A stretch of 64,000 nt of DNA from Clostridia bacterium (GTDB taxonomy: Bacteria; Bacillota; Clostridia; Oscillospirales; Acutalibacteraceae). The notes under the pieces are model-generated. The model was given only the letters and a program-made list of their open reading frames with translations. It was not told the DNA's origin and did not search any database. This document shows positions 6,963 to 16,076 of this stretch, piece by piece. The position numbers were made by a program, and so were the translations under genes. The DNA is taken from contig JAFQSP010000014.1 of NCBI GenBank assembly GCA_017409475.1, forward strand, positions 62,001-126,000, in the 5' to 3' direction. How positions within the stretch are numbered: position 1 is the first letter of the stretch; each line of letters starts with the position of its first letter.

Positions 6963-9900
6963 TTACGAACCAATCTGCTTTTTTGCTTCCTCTGCCGAAG
7001 AAAGAATTTCTTCAAGCAAATCAAGCGGCTTTTGTCTCGATTTACCTGCCAAGCTGTAATGCGGCTTTGAACCCGCACCAACGGCAAATCGCACCGAATA
7101 TTTCGCGCTGAGGGCCGCCGCGAGCTGCATATCCAAATTAACGGGATACAATTTTATTGCGCCGAGTCGATATTGAACCTCGGTTATTCCGAGAGCTGCC
7201 GCACGGTTTCGCAAAAGGGCAACCTTTACAAGTCCGTTTACCGACGGCGGTATATCGCCAAAGCGGTCGCACAGCTCGTCGATTACGTCCTCCGAATCCT
7301 CGATGCTACGAATATCGGCTATGCGCCTGTAAATTCCGAGCCGCTGGGGCAAATCGGGGATATAATCCTCGGGGATATGAGCCGTAATCGGCAGGTCAAC
7401 CGTACATTCAACGAGGGAGGTCGGCTTTTCACCCTTTTCTTCGCTAACTGCATCGGCAAGAAGCCGCAAATACATATCGTAGCCAACCGAATCCATGTGT
7501 CCGTGCTGCTCTCCGCCAAGCAGGTTTCCTGCACCACGAAGCTCAAGGTCGCGCATTGCAATCTTATACCCCGAACCGAATTCGGTAAATTCACGTATAG
7601 CTTCAAGTCGCTTTCGGGCAATTTCGGTCATCGATTTTCCGCCTCTAAACGTGAGATAGGCGTATGCTCTTCGCGGTGAGCGACCTACGCGTCCTCGCAG
7701 CTGATGAAGCTGGGAAAGGCCGAATCGGTCGGCATCCTCGATAATAAGGGTATTGGCATTCGGTACATCTACCCCTGTTTCTATTATAGTTGTACAAACC
7801 AAAATGTCAATTTCTCTTTCAATAAGTTTTCGCCAAACCTCGCTTAATTCCTCCTCACCCATCTTTCCGTGGGCAATTCCGATATTACAATCGGGAATAC
7901 GCTGCTTTAACTTTGCCGCTGCGAGAGAAATGGTTTCGACTCGGTTGTGAAGATAATACACCTGACCGCCACGTCGAATTTCGCGATTTATGGCGTCAAC
8001 TATTACACCAAGGTCATGCTCGACAACATAGGTTTGAACGGGTTGGCGGTCATTCGGCGCCTCGTCGATTGACGACATATCACGAAGCCCCGACATAGCC
8101 ATATTTAACGTACGCGGAATTGGTGTTGCCGACATGGTCAGCACGTCAACCGAAGGGCAAAGCTCCTTTAACCTCTCCTTTTGCTCAACGCCAAAGCGTT
8201 GCTCCTCGTCGATTATGACCAGTCCCAAATCCTTAAATTCGACGTCCTTGGAAACGAGACGGTGGGTACCGATTATCATATCAACTCGACCCTTTTTGAG
8301 TCGGTTGAGAATGGCTGTCTGCTGTTTTGATGTTCTGAATCGGGATAAAAGCTCGACCTCGACCGGCATATCCTCCATTCGACGCAAAACCGTTTGATAA
8401 TGCTGCCAGGCGAGAATGGTGGTCGGGCATAAAAGGGCGCATTGTTTTCCCTCAGCTATGCACTTAAAGGCAGCTCTAAGCGCCACCTCGGTTTTTCCAA
8501 CCCCAACATCTCCGCATAGAAGTCGGTCCATAGGCACAGCCCTTTCCATATCGTCCTTTATTTCGCTGATACAACGGAGCTGGTCATCGGTTTCGTCATA
8601 TTCAAAGCGACTCTCAAAATCCGACTGGATATCGGTATCGGGCATAAAGGCATACCCCTTAGCCGCCATACGCTCGGAATAAAGCTTTATAAGCTGACGG
8701 GCCATATTCTTTACAGCCGATTTTACTCGTGAACGTGTTTTTTGCCACTGCTCACCGCCAAGACGGTTGAGCTTCACTGCGCCGTCAGCCGAATTACCGA
8801 TATATTTTGATACCAAGTCAAGCTGGGTTACGGGTACGTATAAAACGTCCTGCTTGGCATAATTTATTTTGATATAATCCTTTGTTATTCCGTCATTCGC
8901 AATCTTGTGTATTCCGTCAAAAATGCCGATTCCATGGGCAACGTGAACGATATAATCTCCGCGATGCAGCTCCTCAATTCCGTTGATTTGCTCACCTTTT
9001 TTATACTTTCGACGAGAAACCGGCTTTGCGCCCATATACTTATCTCGAGTAATGACGGCGAACTTCCCTTCGGTGCTTTCAAAGCCCGATGACAGAGCAC
9101 CCAGCGTTACCGTTACCCCTTTTTCACGCAAGAATGGCGGATTATCGAAAAAGGCAGCATCAATCGAGCGGTCACTCAGCTCGTCGGCAAGATTCTGTGC
9201 CGCCTTTTTATTTCCGGCAAGAAGCGCCACCGAATAGCCTGATTTAAGCATCGGCTCAATATCATCAACCAGCTGGGACACCGAGCCACGCCACGAGGTA
9301 GTTTGACGCATATTGAAGCTAACAGCCGTCTTAAGCTCGGTACCGTAGCTACCTCTCGCAAAGGTATCGGTATATACTAAATTTTTACCGCCAATACATG
9401 AGAAAAACTCGCCTTTTGTTAATGTAAAGCGGTCAAGTCCCTTTGTCAGCGTGCCGTCCTCGAACATAAGTTTCAAATCCTCACGCTGCTGGACAAAAAA
9501 GCTTCGCAAGCTCTCGTTAGCGTTATTATATTCGCTTAAAAATATCAGCTCGTCGCCGACATAGTCGATTACCGTTTGGCTGTTTTTATAGGCAAGAGGC
9601 AGATATTTATCAAAACTATGAGGAAACACACCCGACCTTGCCGCAAGGGTGGCAAGACCGAGCTTTTCCTTCGCAAGCTCGCTTTTTTTATTTAGCTTGG
9701 AGGCAAATTGCTCAACCTCTTTTACAAATCGGTCGGCAAAAATGACCTCGCAGGCAGGGGGAATAATAACCTCGTCAAGCACGTCGGTACGACGCTGACT
9801 TTCCTTATCAAAAAGGCTCACCGAATCGACCGAATCGCCCCAAAATTCGATTCTAACCGGTTTTTTCAGCTGAGGCGGAAAAAGGTCAAGTATACCCCCT

Positions 9901-10424
9901 CTTACGGCGAATTGACCTACGCCCTCGACCATATCGGCACGAATATATCCCGCCGAAACAAGTCGAGCCAAAATCTCGTCAAGAGGTATCTCCTGACCGT
10001 TTTTTACAGTAAAGGTATGAGCGCACAGCTCCTCCTTCGGCAGAGTAAGCTGACAGCAAGCAACGGCACTTGCAACGCAGACTGTATAGTCGCCGTCGGC
10101 AATTTTTTGCAATGCGCCAAGTCGCATGTGCTCGTACTCGCGTGAAAATCCCGCTATGTCGCGGAAGGTATAGTCCCTCGACGGATAGTAGACGGCATTC
10201 ACTCCGAGAGCCGTCAAATCGTCAAAAAATCGGGTTGCTTCCGCCTCGTCGGCGGCAATAATGAGGGCCCGTCGGTCGAGCTCCTCGCAAAGCGATTTTA
10301 TAAGCGCCGCCTTATGAATATGAGAAAGTCCCGTCGCCGCAGTGGGAAAGCCGAGATGGGCAAGCGCGCCTTTCAGCTCTCGGTATTCGGGCAATTTACC
10401 CATAAGCGCCGATATAAACTGCAT
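6963..10424 (-). CDS. mfd: Transcription-repair coupling factor
   Basis: 1153 residues, full length. Mfd removes RNA polymerase stalled at DNA damage and recruits UvrA. In order: a UvrB-like N-terminal region, the RNA-polymerase-interacting CarD-like domain (YKKGEQINGIEELHRGDYIVH), the helicase lobes with LLCGDVGVGKTEVALRA (Walker A) and IIDEEQRFG (motif II), TMSATPIPRTL, and RGRVGRSPRRAYAYL, then the C-terminal UvrA-occluding domain. It follows pth on the same strand, 43 bases away, a pairing common in Firmicutes (pth-mfd). No missing motifs were noticed. Confidence 0.97.
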   Translation of the reverse strand: MQFISALMGKLPEYRELKGALAHLGFPTAATGLSHIHKAALIKSLCEELDRRALIIAADEAEATRFFDDLTALGVNAVYYPSRDYTFRDIAGFSREYEHMRLGALQKIADGDYTVCVASAVACCQLTLPKEELCAHTFTVKNGQEIPLDEILARLVSAGYIRADMVEGVGQFAVRGGILDLFPPQLKKPVRIEFWGDSVDSVSLFDKESQRRTDVLDEVIIPPACEVIFADRFVKEVEQFASKLNKKSELAKEKLGLATLAARSGVFPHSFDKYLPLAYKNSQTVIDYVGDELIFLSEYNNANESLRSFFVQQREDLKLMFEDGTLTKGLDRFTLTKGEFFSCIGGKNLVYTDTFARGSYGTELKTAVSFNMRQTTSWRGSVSQLVDDIEPMLKSGYSVALLAGNKKAAQNLADELSDRSIDAAFFDNPPFLREKGVTVTLGALSSGFESTEGKFAVITRDKYMGAKPVSRRKYKKGEQINGIEELHRGDYIVHVAHGIGIFDGIHKIANDGITKDYIKINYAKQDVLYVPVTQLDLVSKYIGNSADGAVKLNRLGGEQWQKTRSRVKSAVKNMARQLIKLYSERMAAKGYAFMPDTDIQSDFESRFEYDETDDQLRCISEIKDDMERAVPMDRLLCGDVGVGKTEVALRAAFKCIAEGKQCALLCPTTILAWQHYQTVLRRMEDMPVEVELLSRFRTSKQQTAILNRLKKGRVDMIIGTHRLVSKDVEFKDLGLVIIDEEQRFGVEQKERLKELCPSVDVLTMSATPIPRTLNMAMSGLRDMSSIDEAPNDRQPVQTYVVEHDLGVIVDAINREIRRGGQVYYLHNRVETISLAAAKLKQRIPDCNIGIAHGKMGEEELSEVWRKLIEREIDILVCTTIIETGVDVPNANTLIIEDADRFGLSQLHQLRGRVGRSPRRAYAYLTFRGGKSMTEIARKRLEAIREFTEFGSGYKIAMRDLELRGAGNLLGGEQHGHMDSVGYDMYLRLLADAVSEEKGEKPTSLVECTVDLPITAHIPEDYIPDLPQRLGIYRRIADIRSIEDSEDVIDELCDRFGDIPPSVNGLVKVALLRNRAAALGITEVQYRLGAIKLYPVNLDMQLAAALSAKYSVRFAVGAGSKPHYSLAGKSRQKPLDLLEEILSSAEEAKKQIGS

Positions 10425-10467
10425 AAACGGTCTCCTTTCTCCTTAAATTTTAGGTATAATTATGCAA

Positions 10468-11070
10468 TTACGAATTAAATTTATTCATCGCCATATCAAT
10501 CTTTTCACCAACGATAAGCTTTATCGCATCGCAAGCATTTTTTGCCGCCGATTTGAGTGGCTCTACCTCGTCATTTTTAAACCTTGACAGCACCCATGCG
10601 GCAAGGTCATATTCGGGATGCGGCTTTTTTCCTACACCCATTTTGATACGGGCGAAATTATCGCTTTGGAGCTGATAAATTATGCTTTTAAGCCCGTTGT
10701 GACCGCCGTCGCTCCCCTTTCGCTTTATGCGAAGCTTACCAACGTCAAGCAAAATATCGTCCGACACGACAATTATTCTTTCAGCAGGAATTTTATAGAA
10801 TGCGGCAGCATCTCTGACCGCTTCACCCGAATTATTCATATATGTTTGCGGCTTCATGAGAATACATTTTCTATCCCCGATTTGAGCCGTACCGTAAAGT
10901 GACTTAAATTTAAGCTTTGTCACCGCGCATGAGCACTCCTCGGCAAGCATATCGATAACGATAAAACCCGCATTATGACGTGTAGCCTCGTATTCACCGC
11001 CTGGGTTTCCAAGCCCGACGATTATGTAATCAATATTACCTGTTGCCATCTTCTTTTTTCCAAAAAACAT
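10468..11070 (-). CDS. pth: Peptidyl-tRNA hydrolase
   Basis: 200 residues. It frees tRNA from peptidyl-tRNA that dropped off ribosomes. It contains IVGLGNPGGEYEATRHNAGF with the catalytic His, the substrate-binding Asn of QTYMNNSGE, the catalytic Asp in VVSDDILLD, and GSDGGHNGLKSI. The N-terminal 13 residues (MFFGKKKMATGNI) extend beyond the usual start; the internal Met at position 8 is an alternative. First gene of the pth-mfd minus-strand unit. Confidence 0.96.
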   Translation of the reverse strand: MFFGKKKMATGNIDYIIVGLGNPGGEYEATRHNAGFIVIDMLAEECSCAVTKLKFKSLYGTAQIGDRKCILMKPQTYMNNSGEAVRDAAAFYKIPAERIIVVSDDILLDVGKLRIKRKGSDGGHNGLKSIIYQLQSDNFARIKMGVGKKPHPEYDLAAWVLSRFKNDEVEPLKSAAKNACDAIKLIVGEKIDMAMNKFNS

Positions 11071-11390
11071 AGTTACTCCCCTAATGAATTTTTATACATA
11101 AATGAGTTTTTTATTACAATTATCTTCCACTATACATTATGACCGATTATTTCGTCTTTTTCAAGCACAATATGACCCTTTTTAGTGTCAAAAATTTAAT
11201 AAATAAGCGAAAATCACTAAATTTCAGCCTTTAAAGCTTATAACTTTGTTGAAAAAAATACCACCAAATCGTAAAATTAATGTAGAAAAATTTTTTAATG
11301 TCTGTTATAATATGAAAGATATTGTGTGCGGACAAGCCGCGGCGTATCGCTTTTTAACATTGTTATCTATTTTTAGGAGGTAAATATCAC
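11071..11390. promoter_or_regulatory. Intergenic region between pth and ppdK with ppdK promoter
   Basis: The region is A/T rich and has no gene. An extended -10 element TGTTATAAT (11303-11311) is clear; no good -35 lies 17 bases upstream (TAGAAA), which fits an extended -10 promoter. The leader of about 75 bases has a GC-rich segment (GCGGACAAGCCGCGGC), a small inverted repeat TAACA-T-TGTTA and the ribosome binding site TAGGAGGT. pth is transcribed away from the other end. Confidence 0.6.
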
Positions 11391-14021
11391 ATGGCAAAAA
11401 AGTATTGCTACCTGTTCTCAGAGGGTAACGCTGACATGCGTGAGCTCCTCGGCGGTAAGGGTGCTAACCTTGCCGAAATGACCAAAATCGGTCTCCCCGT
11501 TCCTCAGGGCTTCACCGTTTCTACCGAAGCTTGTACACAGTACTATGAGGATGGCAGAAAAATCAACGCAGAAATCCAGGAAGAAATCATGCAGAGCATC
11601 GTTAAGATGGAAGAAATCTGCGGCAAGAAGTTCGGCGATTTAGAAAATCCGCTTCTCGTTTCAGTTCGTTCGGGCGCTCGTGCTTCAATGCCCGGTATGA
11701 TGGACACAATCCTCAACCTCGGCCTTAACGAAGACGTTGTTAACGTTATCGCTGAAAAGTCGGGCAACGCTCGCTGGGCTTGGGACTGTTACAGAAGATT
11801 TATCCAGATGTACTCCGACGTTGTTATGGAAGTTGGTAAAAAGTACTTTGAGCAGCTCATCGACGAGATGAAGGAAGCTAAGGGCGTAACTCAGGATATC
11901 GAGCTTACCGCTGAAGACCTCAAGGAGCTTGCAGGCCAGTTCAAGGCTGAGTACAAGTCAAAGATTGGTGCAGACTTCCCGTCTGACCCGAAGGAACAGC
12001 TCATGGGCGCTGTTGAAGCTGTATTCCGTTCATGGGACAACCCCCGTGCAAACGTTTACCGTCGTGACAACGATATTCCTTATTCATGGGGTACCGCTGT
12101 TAACGTTCAGGCAATGGCTTTCGGTAACATGGGTGACAACTGTGGTACAGGTGTTGCATTTACTCGTGACCCCGCTACCGGTGACAAGGGTCTCATGGGT
12201 GAATTCCTTGTAAACGCTCAGGGTGAGGACGTTGTTGCTGGCGTTCGTACTCCGATGCCTATCGCTCAGATGGCTGAAAAGTTCCCCGAAGCATTCAAGC
12301 AGTTCAACGAAGTTTGCGCTATCCTTGAAGACCATTACAGAGACATGCAGGATATGGAGTTCACCATCGAAGAAGGCAAGCTCTATATGCTCCAGACCAG
12401 AAACGGTAAGAGAACTGCAAAGGCTGCTCTTAAAATCGCTTGTGACCTCGTTGACGAAGGCATGATCGATGAGAAGAAGGCTGTTGCAATGATCGATCCT
12501 CGTAACCTCGATACACTTCTCCATCCCCAGTTCGACGTTAAGGCTCTCAAGGCTGCTACTCCGGCCGGTAAGGGTCTCGGCGCTTCTCCCGGCGCTGCTT
12601 GCGGTAAGGTTGTATTCACCGCTGAAGATGCAGAAGCTTGGAACAGCCGTGGCGAAAAGGTTATCCTCGTTCGTCTCGAAACCTCTCCGGAAGACATCAC
12701 CGGTATGAAGGCTTCTCAGGGTATCCTCACCGTTCGTGGCGGTATGACATCTCACGCAGCCGTTGTTGCTCGCGGTATGGGTACCTGCTGCGTATCCGGT
12801 TGCGGCGAAATCAAGATGGACGAAGAGAACAAGAAGTTCGAACTCGCCGGCAAGGTTTATAGCGAAGGCGACTACATCTCTATCGATGGTTCAACCGGTA
12901 ACATCTATGACGGTATCATCCCGACCGTTGACGCTGAAATCGCCGGCGAATTCGGTAGAATCATGGCTTGGGCTGACAAATATAGAACTCTTAAGGTTCG
13001 TACAAACGCTGATACACCCGCTGACGCTAAAAAGGCTCGTGAGCTTGGCGCTGAGGGTATCGGTCTCTGCCGTACAGAGCACATGTTCTTCGAGGCAGAA
13101 AGAATTGCTGCTTTCCGCGAAATGATCTGCTCCGACACTGTTGAAGCTCGCGAAGCCGCTCTTGATAAGATTCTCCCCTACCAGCAGAATGACTTCGAAG
13201 CTCTCTACGAAGCTCTCGAAGGCAACCCTGTAACAATCCGCTTCCTTGACCCGCCGCTTCACGAGTTCGTTCCGACCGAAGAAGCTGACATCAAGGCTCT
13301 TGCTAACGCTCAGGGCAAGACTGTTGCTGATATCAAGGCTCTCATTTCAAGCCTCCACGAATTCAACCCGATGATGGGTCACCGTGGCTGCCGTCTTGCA
13401 GTTACCTATCCGGAAATCGCTGCAATGCAGACAAAGGCTGTTATCCGTGCTGCTATCAACGTTAAGAAGGCTCACGCTGATTGGAACATCGTTCCCGAAA
13501 TCATGATTCCGCTCGTTGGCGACGTTAAGGAACTTAAGTTCGTTAAGAACGTAGTTATCGCTACCGCTGACGCTGAAATCGCTGCTGCAGGCGCTGACCT
13601 CAAGTACGAAGTTGGTACCATGATCGAAATTCCGAGAGCTTGCATCACCGCTGACGAAATCGCTAAGGAAGCTGACTTCTTCTGCTTCGGTACAAACGAC
13701 CTTACTCAGATGACATTCGGCTTCAGCCGTGATGACGCCGGTAAGTTCCTCACAGCTTACTATGACAGCAAAATCTACGAGAACGATCCCTTCGCTAAGC
13801 TCGACCAGAACGGCGTTGGCTCACTCATGGAAATGGCTGTTGCTAAGGGTAAGGCTACAAATACAAAGATGCACTACGGCATCTGCGGCGAACACGGCGG
13901 AGACCCTGTTTCTGTTGAGTTCTGCCACAAGATTGGCCTCGACTATGTATCTTGCTCACCCTTCCGCGTGCCGATCGCACGCCTCGCCGCCGCCCAGGCT
14001 GCTATTAAAGAGTCTAAGTAA
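11391..14021 (+). CDS. ppdK: Pyruvate, phosphate dikinase
   Basis: 876 residues. It interconverts pyruvate, ATP and Pi with phosphoenolpyruvate, AMP and PPi, the PPi-dependent glycolytic route of many anaerobes. The N-terminal ATP-grasp part begins KKYCYLFSEGNADMRELLGGKG. The swivelling phosphohistidine domain has GGMTSHAAVVARGMG with His455, and the C-terminal PEP/pyruvate barrel has IGLCRTEHMFF and GICGEHGGDP with the catalytic Cys at about 832. Codon use is strongly restricted, with C-ending codons, as expected of a very highly expressed gene. The extreme 3' end (encoding PIARLAAAQAAIKESK and the stop) is the source of repeats found three times downstream. Confidence 0.98.
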   Translation: MAKKYCYLFSEGNADMRELLGGKGANLAEMTKIGLPVPQGFTVSTEACTQYYEDGRKINAEIQEEIMQSIVKMEEICGKKFGDLENPLLVSVRSGARASMPGMMDTILNLGLNEDVVNVIAEKSGNARWAWDCYRRFIQMYSDVVMEVGKKYFEQLIDEMKEAKGVTQDIELTAEDLKELAGQFKAEYKSKIGADFPSDPKEQLMGAVEAVFRSWDNPRANVYRRDNDIPYSWGTAVNVQAMAFGNMGDNCGTGVAFTRDPATGDKGLMGEFLVNAQGEDVVAGVRTPMPIAQMAEKFPEAFKQFNEVCAILEDHYRDMQDMEFTIEEGKLYMLQTRNGKRTAKAALKIACDLVDEGMIDEKKAVAMIDPRNLDTLLHPQFDVKALKAATPAGKGLGASPGAACGKVVFTAEDAEAWNSRGEKVILVRLETSPEDITGMKASQGILTVRGGMTSHAAVVARGMGTCCVSGCGEIKMDEENKKFELAGKVYSEGDYISIDGSTGNIYDGIIPTVDAEIAGEFGRIMAWADKYRTLKVRTNADTPADAKKARELGAEGIGLCRTEHMFFEAERIAAFREMICSDTVEAREAALDKILPYQQNDFEALYEALEGNPVTIRFLDPPLHEFVPTEEADIKALANAQGKTVADIKALISSLHEFNPMMGHRGCRLAVTYPEIAAMQTKAVIRAAINVKKAHADWNIVPEIMIPLVGDVKELKFVKNVVIATADAEIAAAGADLKYEVGTMIEIPRACITADEIAKEADFFCFGTNDLTQMTFGFSRDDAGKFLTAYYDSKIYENDPFAKLDQNGVGSLMEMAVAKGKATNTKMHYGICGEHGGDPVSVEFCHKIGLDYVSCSPFRVPIARLAAAQAAIKESK

Positions 14022-14074
14022 TTAGATTTGTAAAGTAAAATTATCCGCCCGAAGAAATTCGGGCGGATTTTTCT
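13955..14074 (+). repeat. ppdK 3'-end repeat, parental copy (copy 0)
   Basis: The last codons of ppdK, the stop, the AT-rich stretch TTAGATTTGTAAAGTAAAATTATCC and the terminator. This unit recurs in degenerate form at 14654, 15547 and 15934. Compared with the copies it keeps nine extra bases coding for Arg-Leu-Ala. The palindrome TCTAA-GTAA-TTAGA (14013-14026) covers the stop codon. Confidence 0.9.
14043..14072 (+). terminator. Terminator of ppdK
   Basis: ATCCGCCCGAA and TTCGGGCGGAT form an 11-bp stem with a GAAA loop, followed by a T run. Confidence 0.92.
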
Positions 14075-14079
14075 ATGTA

Positions 14080-14108
14080 TTGAACAGCAACACCAAAAGT
14101 GTTATAAT
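14080..14108 (+). promoter_or_regulatory. Promoter of cassette 1 (P-loop kinase)
   Basis: TTGAAC (14080-14085) and TATAAT (14103-14108) with a 17-base spacer, directly after the ppdK terminator. Promoters in equivalent positions follow repeat copies 1 and 3. Confidence 0.75.
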
Positions 14109-14143
14109 AAATTCAATAAATAAGATTTATAAGGATGAAATCA

Positions 14144-14656
14144 ATGATTGTTTTAATTGCGGGAGCGTCACATACTGGAAAAACTGCACTTGCTCAAAAA
14201 CTACTTGAAAAATATAAATACCCATATTTATCTATTGACCATTTGAAAATGGGGTTGATTCGAAGCGGCAATACAGAGCTTACTCCAATGGATGATGACG
14301 ACCTAACAGAATATCTCTGGCCTATTATTCGTGAAATAATAAAAACAGCGGTTGAAAACAAGCAGAACCTAATTGTTGAAGGATGCTATATTCCTTTTGA
14401 TTGGGAGAAAGATTTTTCGCGAGAATATCTCGATAGCATCCAATACTATTGCCTTATAATGAGTGAGAATTACGTCAGGAATCATTTTGTCGATATAAAG
14501 AAAAATGCAAATATTATTGAAAATCGCTTAGATGATGAAGGGTGTACGATGGATAGCGTCTTGGCGGATAATGTACACACCTTAAATCTTGCTAAAAAGC
14601 ATGAGGTTAATTATATTCTCATTGATGACAAATACGAAGTAGACATTGAATTATAA
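14144..14656 (+). CDS. P-loop NTPase, small-molecule kinase-like (cassette 1)
   Basis: About 170 residues from the ATG at 14144; AAGGA seven bases upstream favours this start over an ATG nine bases earlier. It has Walker A GASHTGKTALAQ, a DHLKMGLIRSG segment after the second strand and IVEGCYIPF, the pattern of AAA_33/shikimate- or adenylate-kinase-like phosphotransferases. The acceptor is unknown; resistance or nucleoside/sugar kinase activity is possible. Its codon use is AT-richer than the ppdK gene before it. The stop TAA is the first three bases of repeat copy 1, so the gene is bounded precisely by ppdK-derived repeats. Confidence 0.75.
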   Translation: MIVLIAGASHTGKTALAQKLLEKYKYPYLSIDHLKMGLIRSGNTELTPMDDDDLTEYLWPIIREIIKTAVENKQNLIVEGCYIPFDWEKDFSREYLDSIQYYCLIMSENYVRNHFVDIKKNANIIENRLDDEGCTMDSVLADNVHTLNLAKKHEVNYILIDDKYEVDIEL

Positions 14657-14771
14657 TTTCCCTCTTTTGCCGATAGCAACACAGGCTGCTATCAAGGGCT
14701 AATCTAAGTAATTAGATTTATAAAGCAAAAATTATCCCTCTGCTGAGAAATCGGCAGAGGGATTTTTCTGT
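14654..14771 (+). repeat. ppdK 3'-end repeat, copy 1
   Basis: TAATTTCCCTCTTTTGCCGATAGCA, then ACAGGCTGCTATCAAGG, TCTAAGTAATTAGATTTATAAAG and a terminator. It matches the ppdK 3' end and 3' UTR with a deletion of about nine bases and several substitutions; its terminator stem (ATCCCTCTGC) differs from that of ppdK but matches copy 3. The palindrome ATCTAA-GTAA-TTAGAT is at 14702-14717. Confidence 0.9.
14734..14768 (+). terminator. Terminator of cassette 1
   Basis: ATCCCTCTGC pairs with GCAGAGGGAT, inner bases TGAGAAATCG, followed by TTTTT. Part of repeat copy 1. Confidence 0.88.
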
Positions 14772-14775
14772 TTTG

Positions 14776-14804
14776 TTGCAATTTTTATATGTACGTGATA
14801 TAAT
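14776..14804 (+). promoter_or_regulatory. Promoter of cassette 2 (lipoprotein)
   Basis: TTGCAA (14776-14781) and TATAAT (14799-14804) with a 17-base spacer. The bases from TGATATAAT through AATTTA and TTTGCGG.GAGG resemble those before the gene at 16118, so the repeat homology continues through the promoter and leader. Confidence 0.72.
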
Positions 14805-14842
14805 TAAATTTAGAAATTACAGTTTGCGGGGAGGCATATGCG

Positions 14843-15502
14843 ATGAAAAAGATTATAACTGTTTTTTTGTTAATTCTAATGTGTTTCTCGTTAACTTCTT
14901 GTGCAATTGTTGATGCTTTTGATGCGTTAAAACATTCTATTTCAGGAGAGATTATAGACCCTGTGGATGGTTTTTCTGTTGGTGAAGAAAAGGGAGTGCT
15001 CATATATAAAGAGAACAAGTACATTATTGTAGAAGAAATTAATGGAGATTGTGAATTTGATATTGCAGATGAAGATGTTTTGTTAGGTCAAACAAGTAAT
15101 TTTCCTTTTTTTCCAAACTTTTCTTATTATGCAAGTAGTCATGAATCACCTATCTTCATAATGGGCGGCAGTACCTCCAGAGATAAAGCAACTTTTGTAT
15201 ATTTGAAAGAAGATGTATACAATAACGACCTAGTATATGTTTTGCAAAATACGAATTATGAGTTTGAAATATCATCGACTTTTATAAAGACAGATAAGGT
15301 TGATTACGATAATCATATTATGAAAGATAAGTTTACGAAGGTTGTAAGGGTTGAATTCGTTATGAAGGATATTCCAAGAATAAGGGCAGTTAGAAGAATT
15401 TACCTAATCGATAACATTTGGTATTGTGTAGAACAAGATGTATATTATGAACTGTCAGACGAATTTGTTAGTGAATTAATTAAAAGTGGAGTTATTGAGT
15501 AG
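14843..15502 (+). CDS. Predicted lipoprotein of unknown function (cassette 2)
   Basis: 219 residues with a lipoprotein signal (MKKIITVFLLILM, lipobox SLTSC, Cys20). The mature protein is acidic and beta-rich with EKGVLIYKENKYIIVEE and a C-terminal VRRIYLIDNIWYCVEQD; no family is recognised. GGGGAGG lies 11 bases before the ATG. It is markedly AT-rich, unlike the ppdK gene, which suggests separate origin. Between its stop and repeat copy 2 are 44 non-repeated bases, so unlike the other two cassettes its stop is not part of the repeat. Confidence 0.72.
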   Translation: MKKIITVFLLILMCFSLTSCAIVDAFDALKHSISGEIIDPVDGFSVGEEKGVLIYKENKYIIVEEINGDCEFDIADEDVLLGQTSNFPFFPNFSYYASSHESPIFIMGGSTSRDKATFVYLKEDVYNNDLVYVLQNTNYEFEISSTFIKTDKVDYDNHIMKDKFTKVVRVEFVMKDIPRIRAVRRIYLIDNIWYCVEQDVYYELSDEFVSELIKSGVIE

Positions 15503-15546
15503 TTAACAATAAAAATTATAAATAAGATATGAGAATTACCAATGGC

Positions 15547-15625
15547 TAATTTCCCTCCTTTGCAGATAGCACCACAGGCTGCAATTAAAGAATCTAAGTA
15601 ATTAGATTTATAAAGCAAAAATTAT
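15547..15625 (+). repeat. ppdK 3'-end repeat, copy 2 (no terminator)
   Basis: TAATTTCCCTCCTTTGCAGATAGCA, CACAGGCTGCAATTAAAGAATC, palindrome ATCTAA-GTAA-TTAGAT (15592-15607), then TTTATAAAGCAAAAATTAT. The homology ends just where the terminator stem would begin; the following bases carry a TATAAT and the leader of the next gene. Confidence 0.9.
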
Positions 15626-15657
15626 GGTATAATTATAAAAAATACAGGGGGCAGTTT

Positions 15658-15936
15658 ATGAAATTTCCTTTTGATGATGCACCGAATACTATGATAATTA
15701 TTTGCAGTCACATTCTCGAAAATGGTGAAAACATTTTATATGTTTCCCACGATGAAGATGATGGTATGTGGCAGTTTTTATGTGATAAATCTCACGAAAT
15801 AACCGATGCGAAATTGGTTGCTCTCGAAGAAGTATTTGCACTTGATAACAGCATATCAAAAATTGCCGATATGCCTTGTGGCTATGTTGCTACCCGAAAA
15901 AATGTCACATCAAAATGGAAAATTCATAAAAAGTAA
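15658..15936 (+). CDS. DUF2185-like (immunity-protein-like) small protein (cassette 3)
   Basis: 92 residues: MKFPFDDAPNTMIIICSH, GENILYVSHDEDDGMWQFLC, ALEEVFALDNSISKIADMPCGYVATR. The order of an opening strand, an acidic DEDDGMWQF turn, a helix ending in a DNSI segment and a final PxGxxATR strand resembles DUF2185/Imm33-type proteins; this is similarity by eye, of moderate certainty. A GGGGGCAG binding site precedes the ATG. The TAA stop is the first three bases of repeat copy 3. Confidence 0.65.
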   Translation: MKFPFDDAPNTMIIICSHILENGENILYVSHDEDDGMWQFLCDKSHEITDAKLVALEEVFALDNSISKIADMPCGYVATRKNVTSKWKIHKK

Positions 15937-16039
15937 TTTCCCTCCTTTGCAGATAGCAGCACAGGCTGCCATCAAAGAATCTAAATAATTAGATTTATAA
16001 AGCAAAATTATCCCTCTGCTGAGTAATCGGCGGGGATTT
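15934..16039 (+). repeat. ppdK 3'-end repeat, copy 3
   Basis: TAATTTCCCTCCTTTGCAGATAGCA followed by a segment that still encodes IAAQAAIKESK in one frame, exactly the ppdK C-terminus minus Arg-Leu-Ala, then ATCTAA-ATAA-TTAGAT (15979-15994) and a decayed copy of the terminator seen in copy 1 (ATCCCTCTGC / GGCGGGGAT). Confidence 0.9.
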
Positions 16040-16047
16040 TGTATATA

Positions 16048-16076
16048 TTGAGATTATTGGCAAAAGGTGATATAAT
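16048..16076 (+). promoter_or_regulatory. Promoter of the flavin-binding protein gene
   Basis: TTGAGA (16048-16053) and TATAAT (16071-16076) with a 17-base spacer; an extended TGA precedes the -10. Homologous to the promoter of cassette 2. Confidence 0.72.

Noticed and set aside
12084..12755. Long open frame (223 codons) antisense to ppdK, and several others at 11543-13262
   Set aside because: They arise from the strongly biased codon use of ppdK, in which the opposite strand rarely meets stop codons. They have no binding sites and show no recognisable protein pattern.
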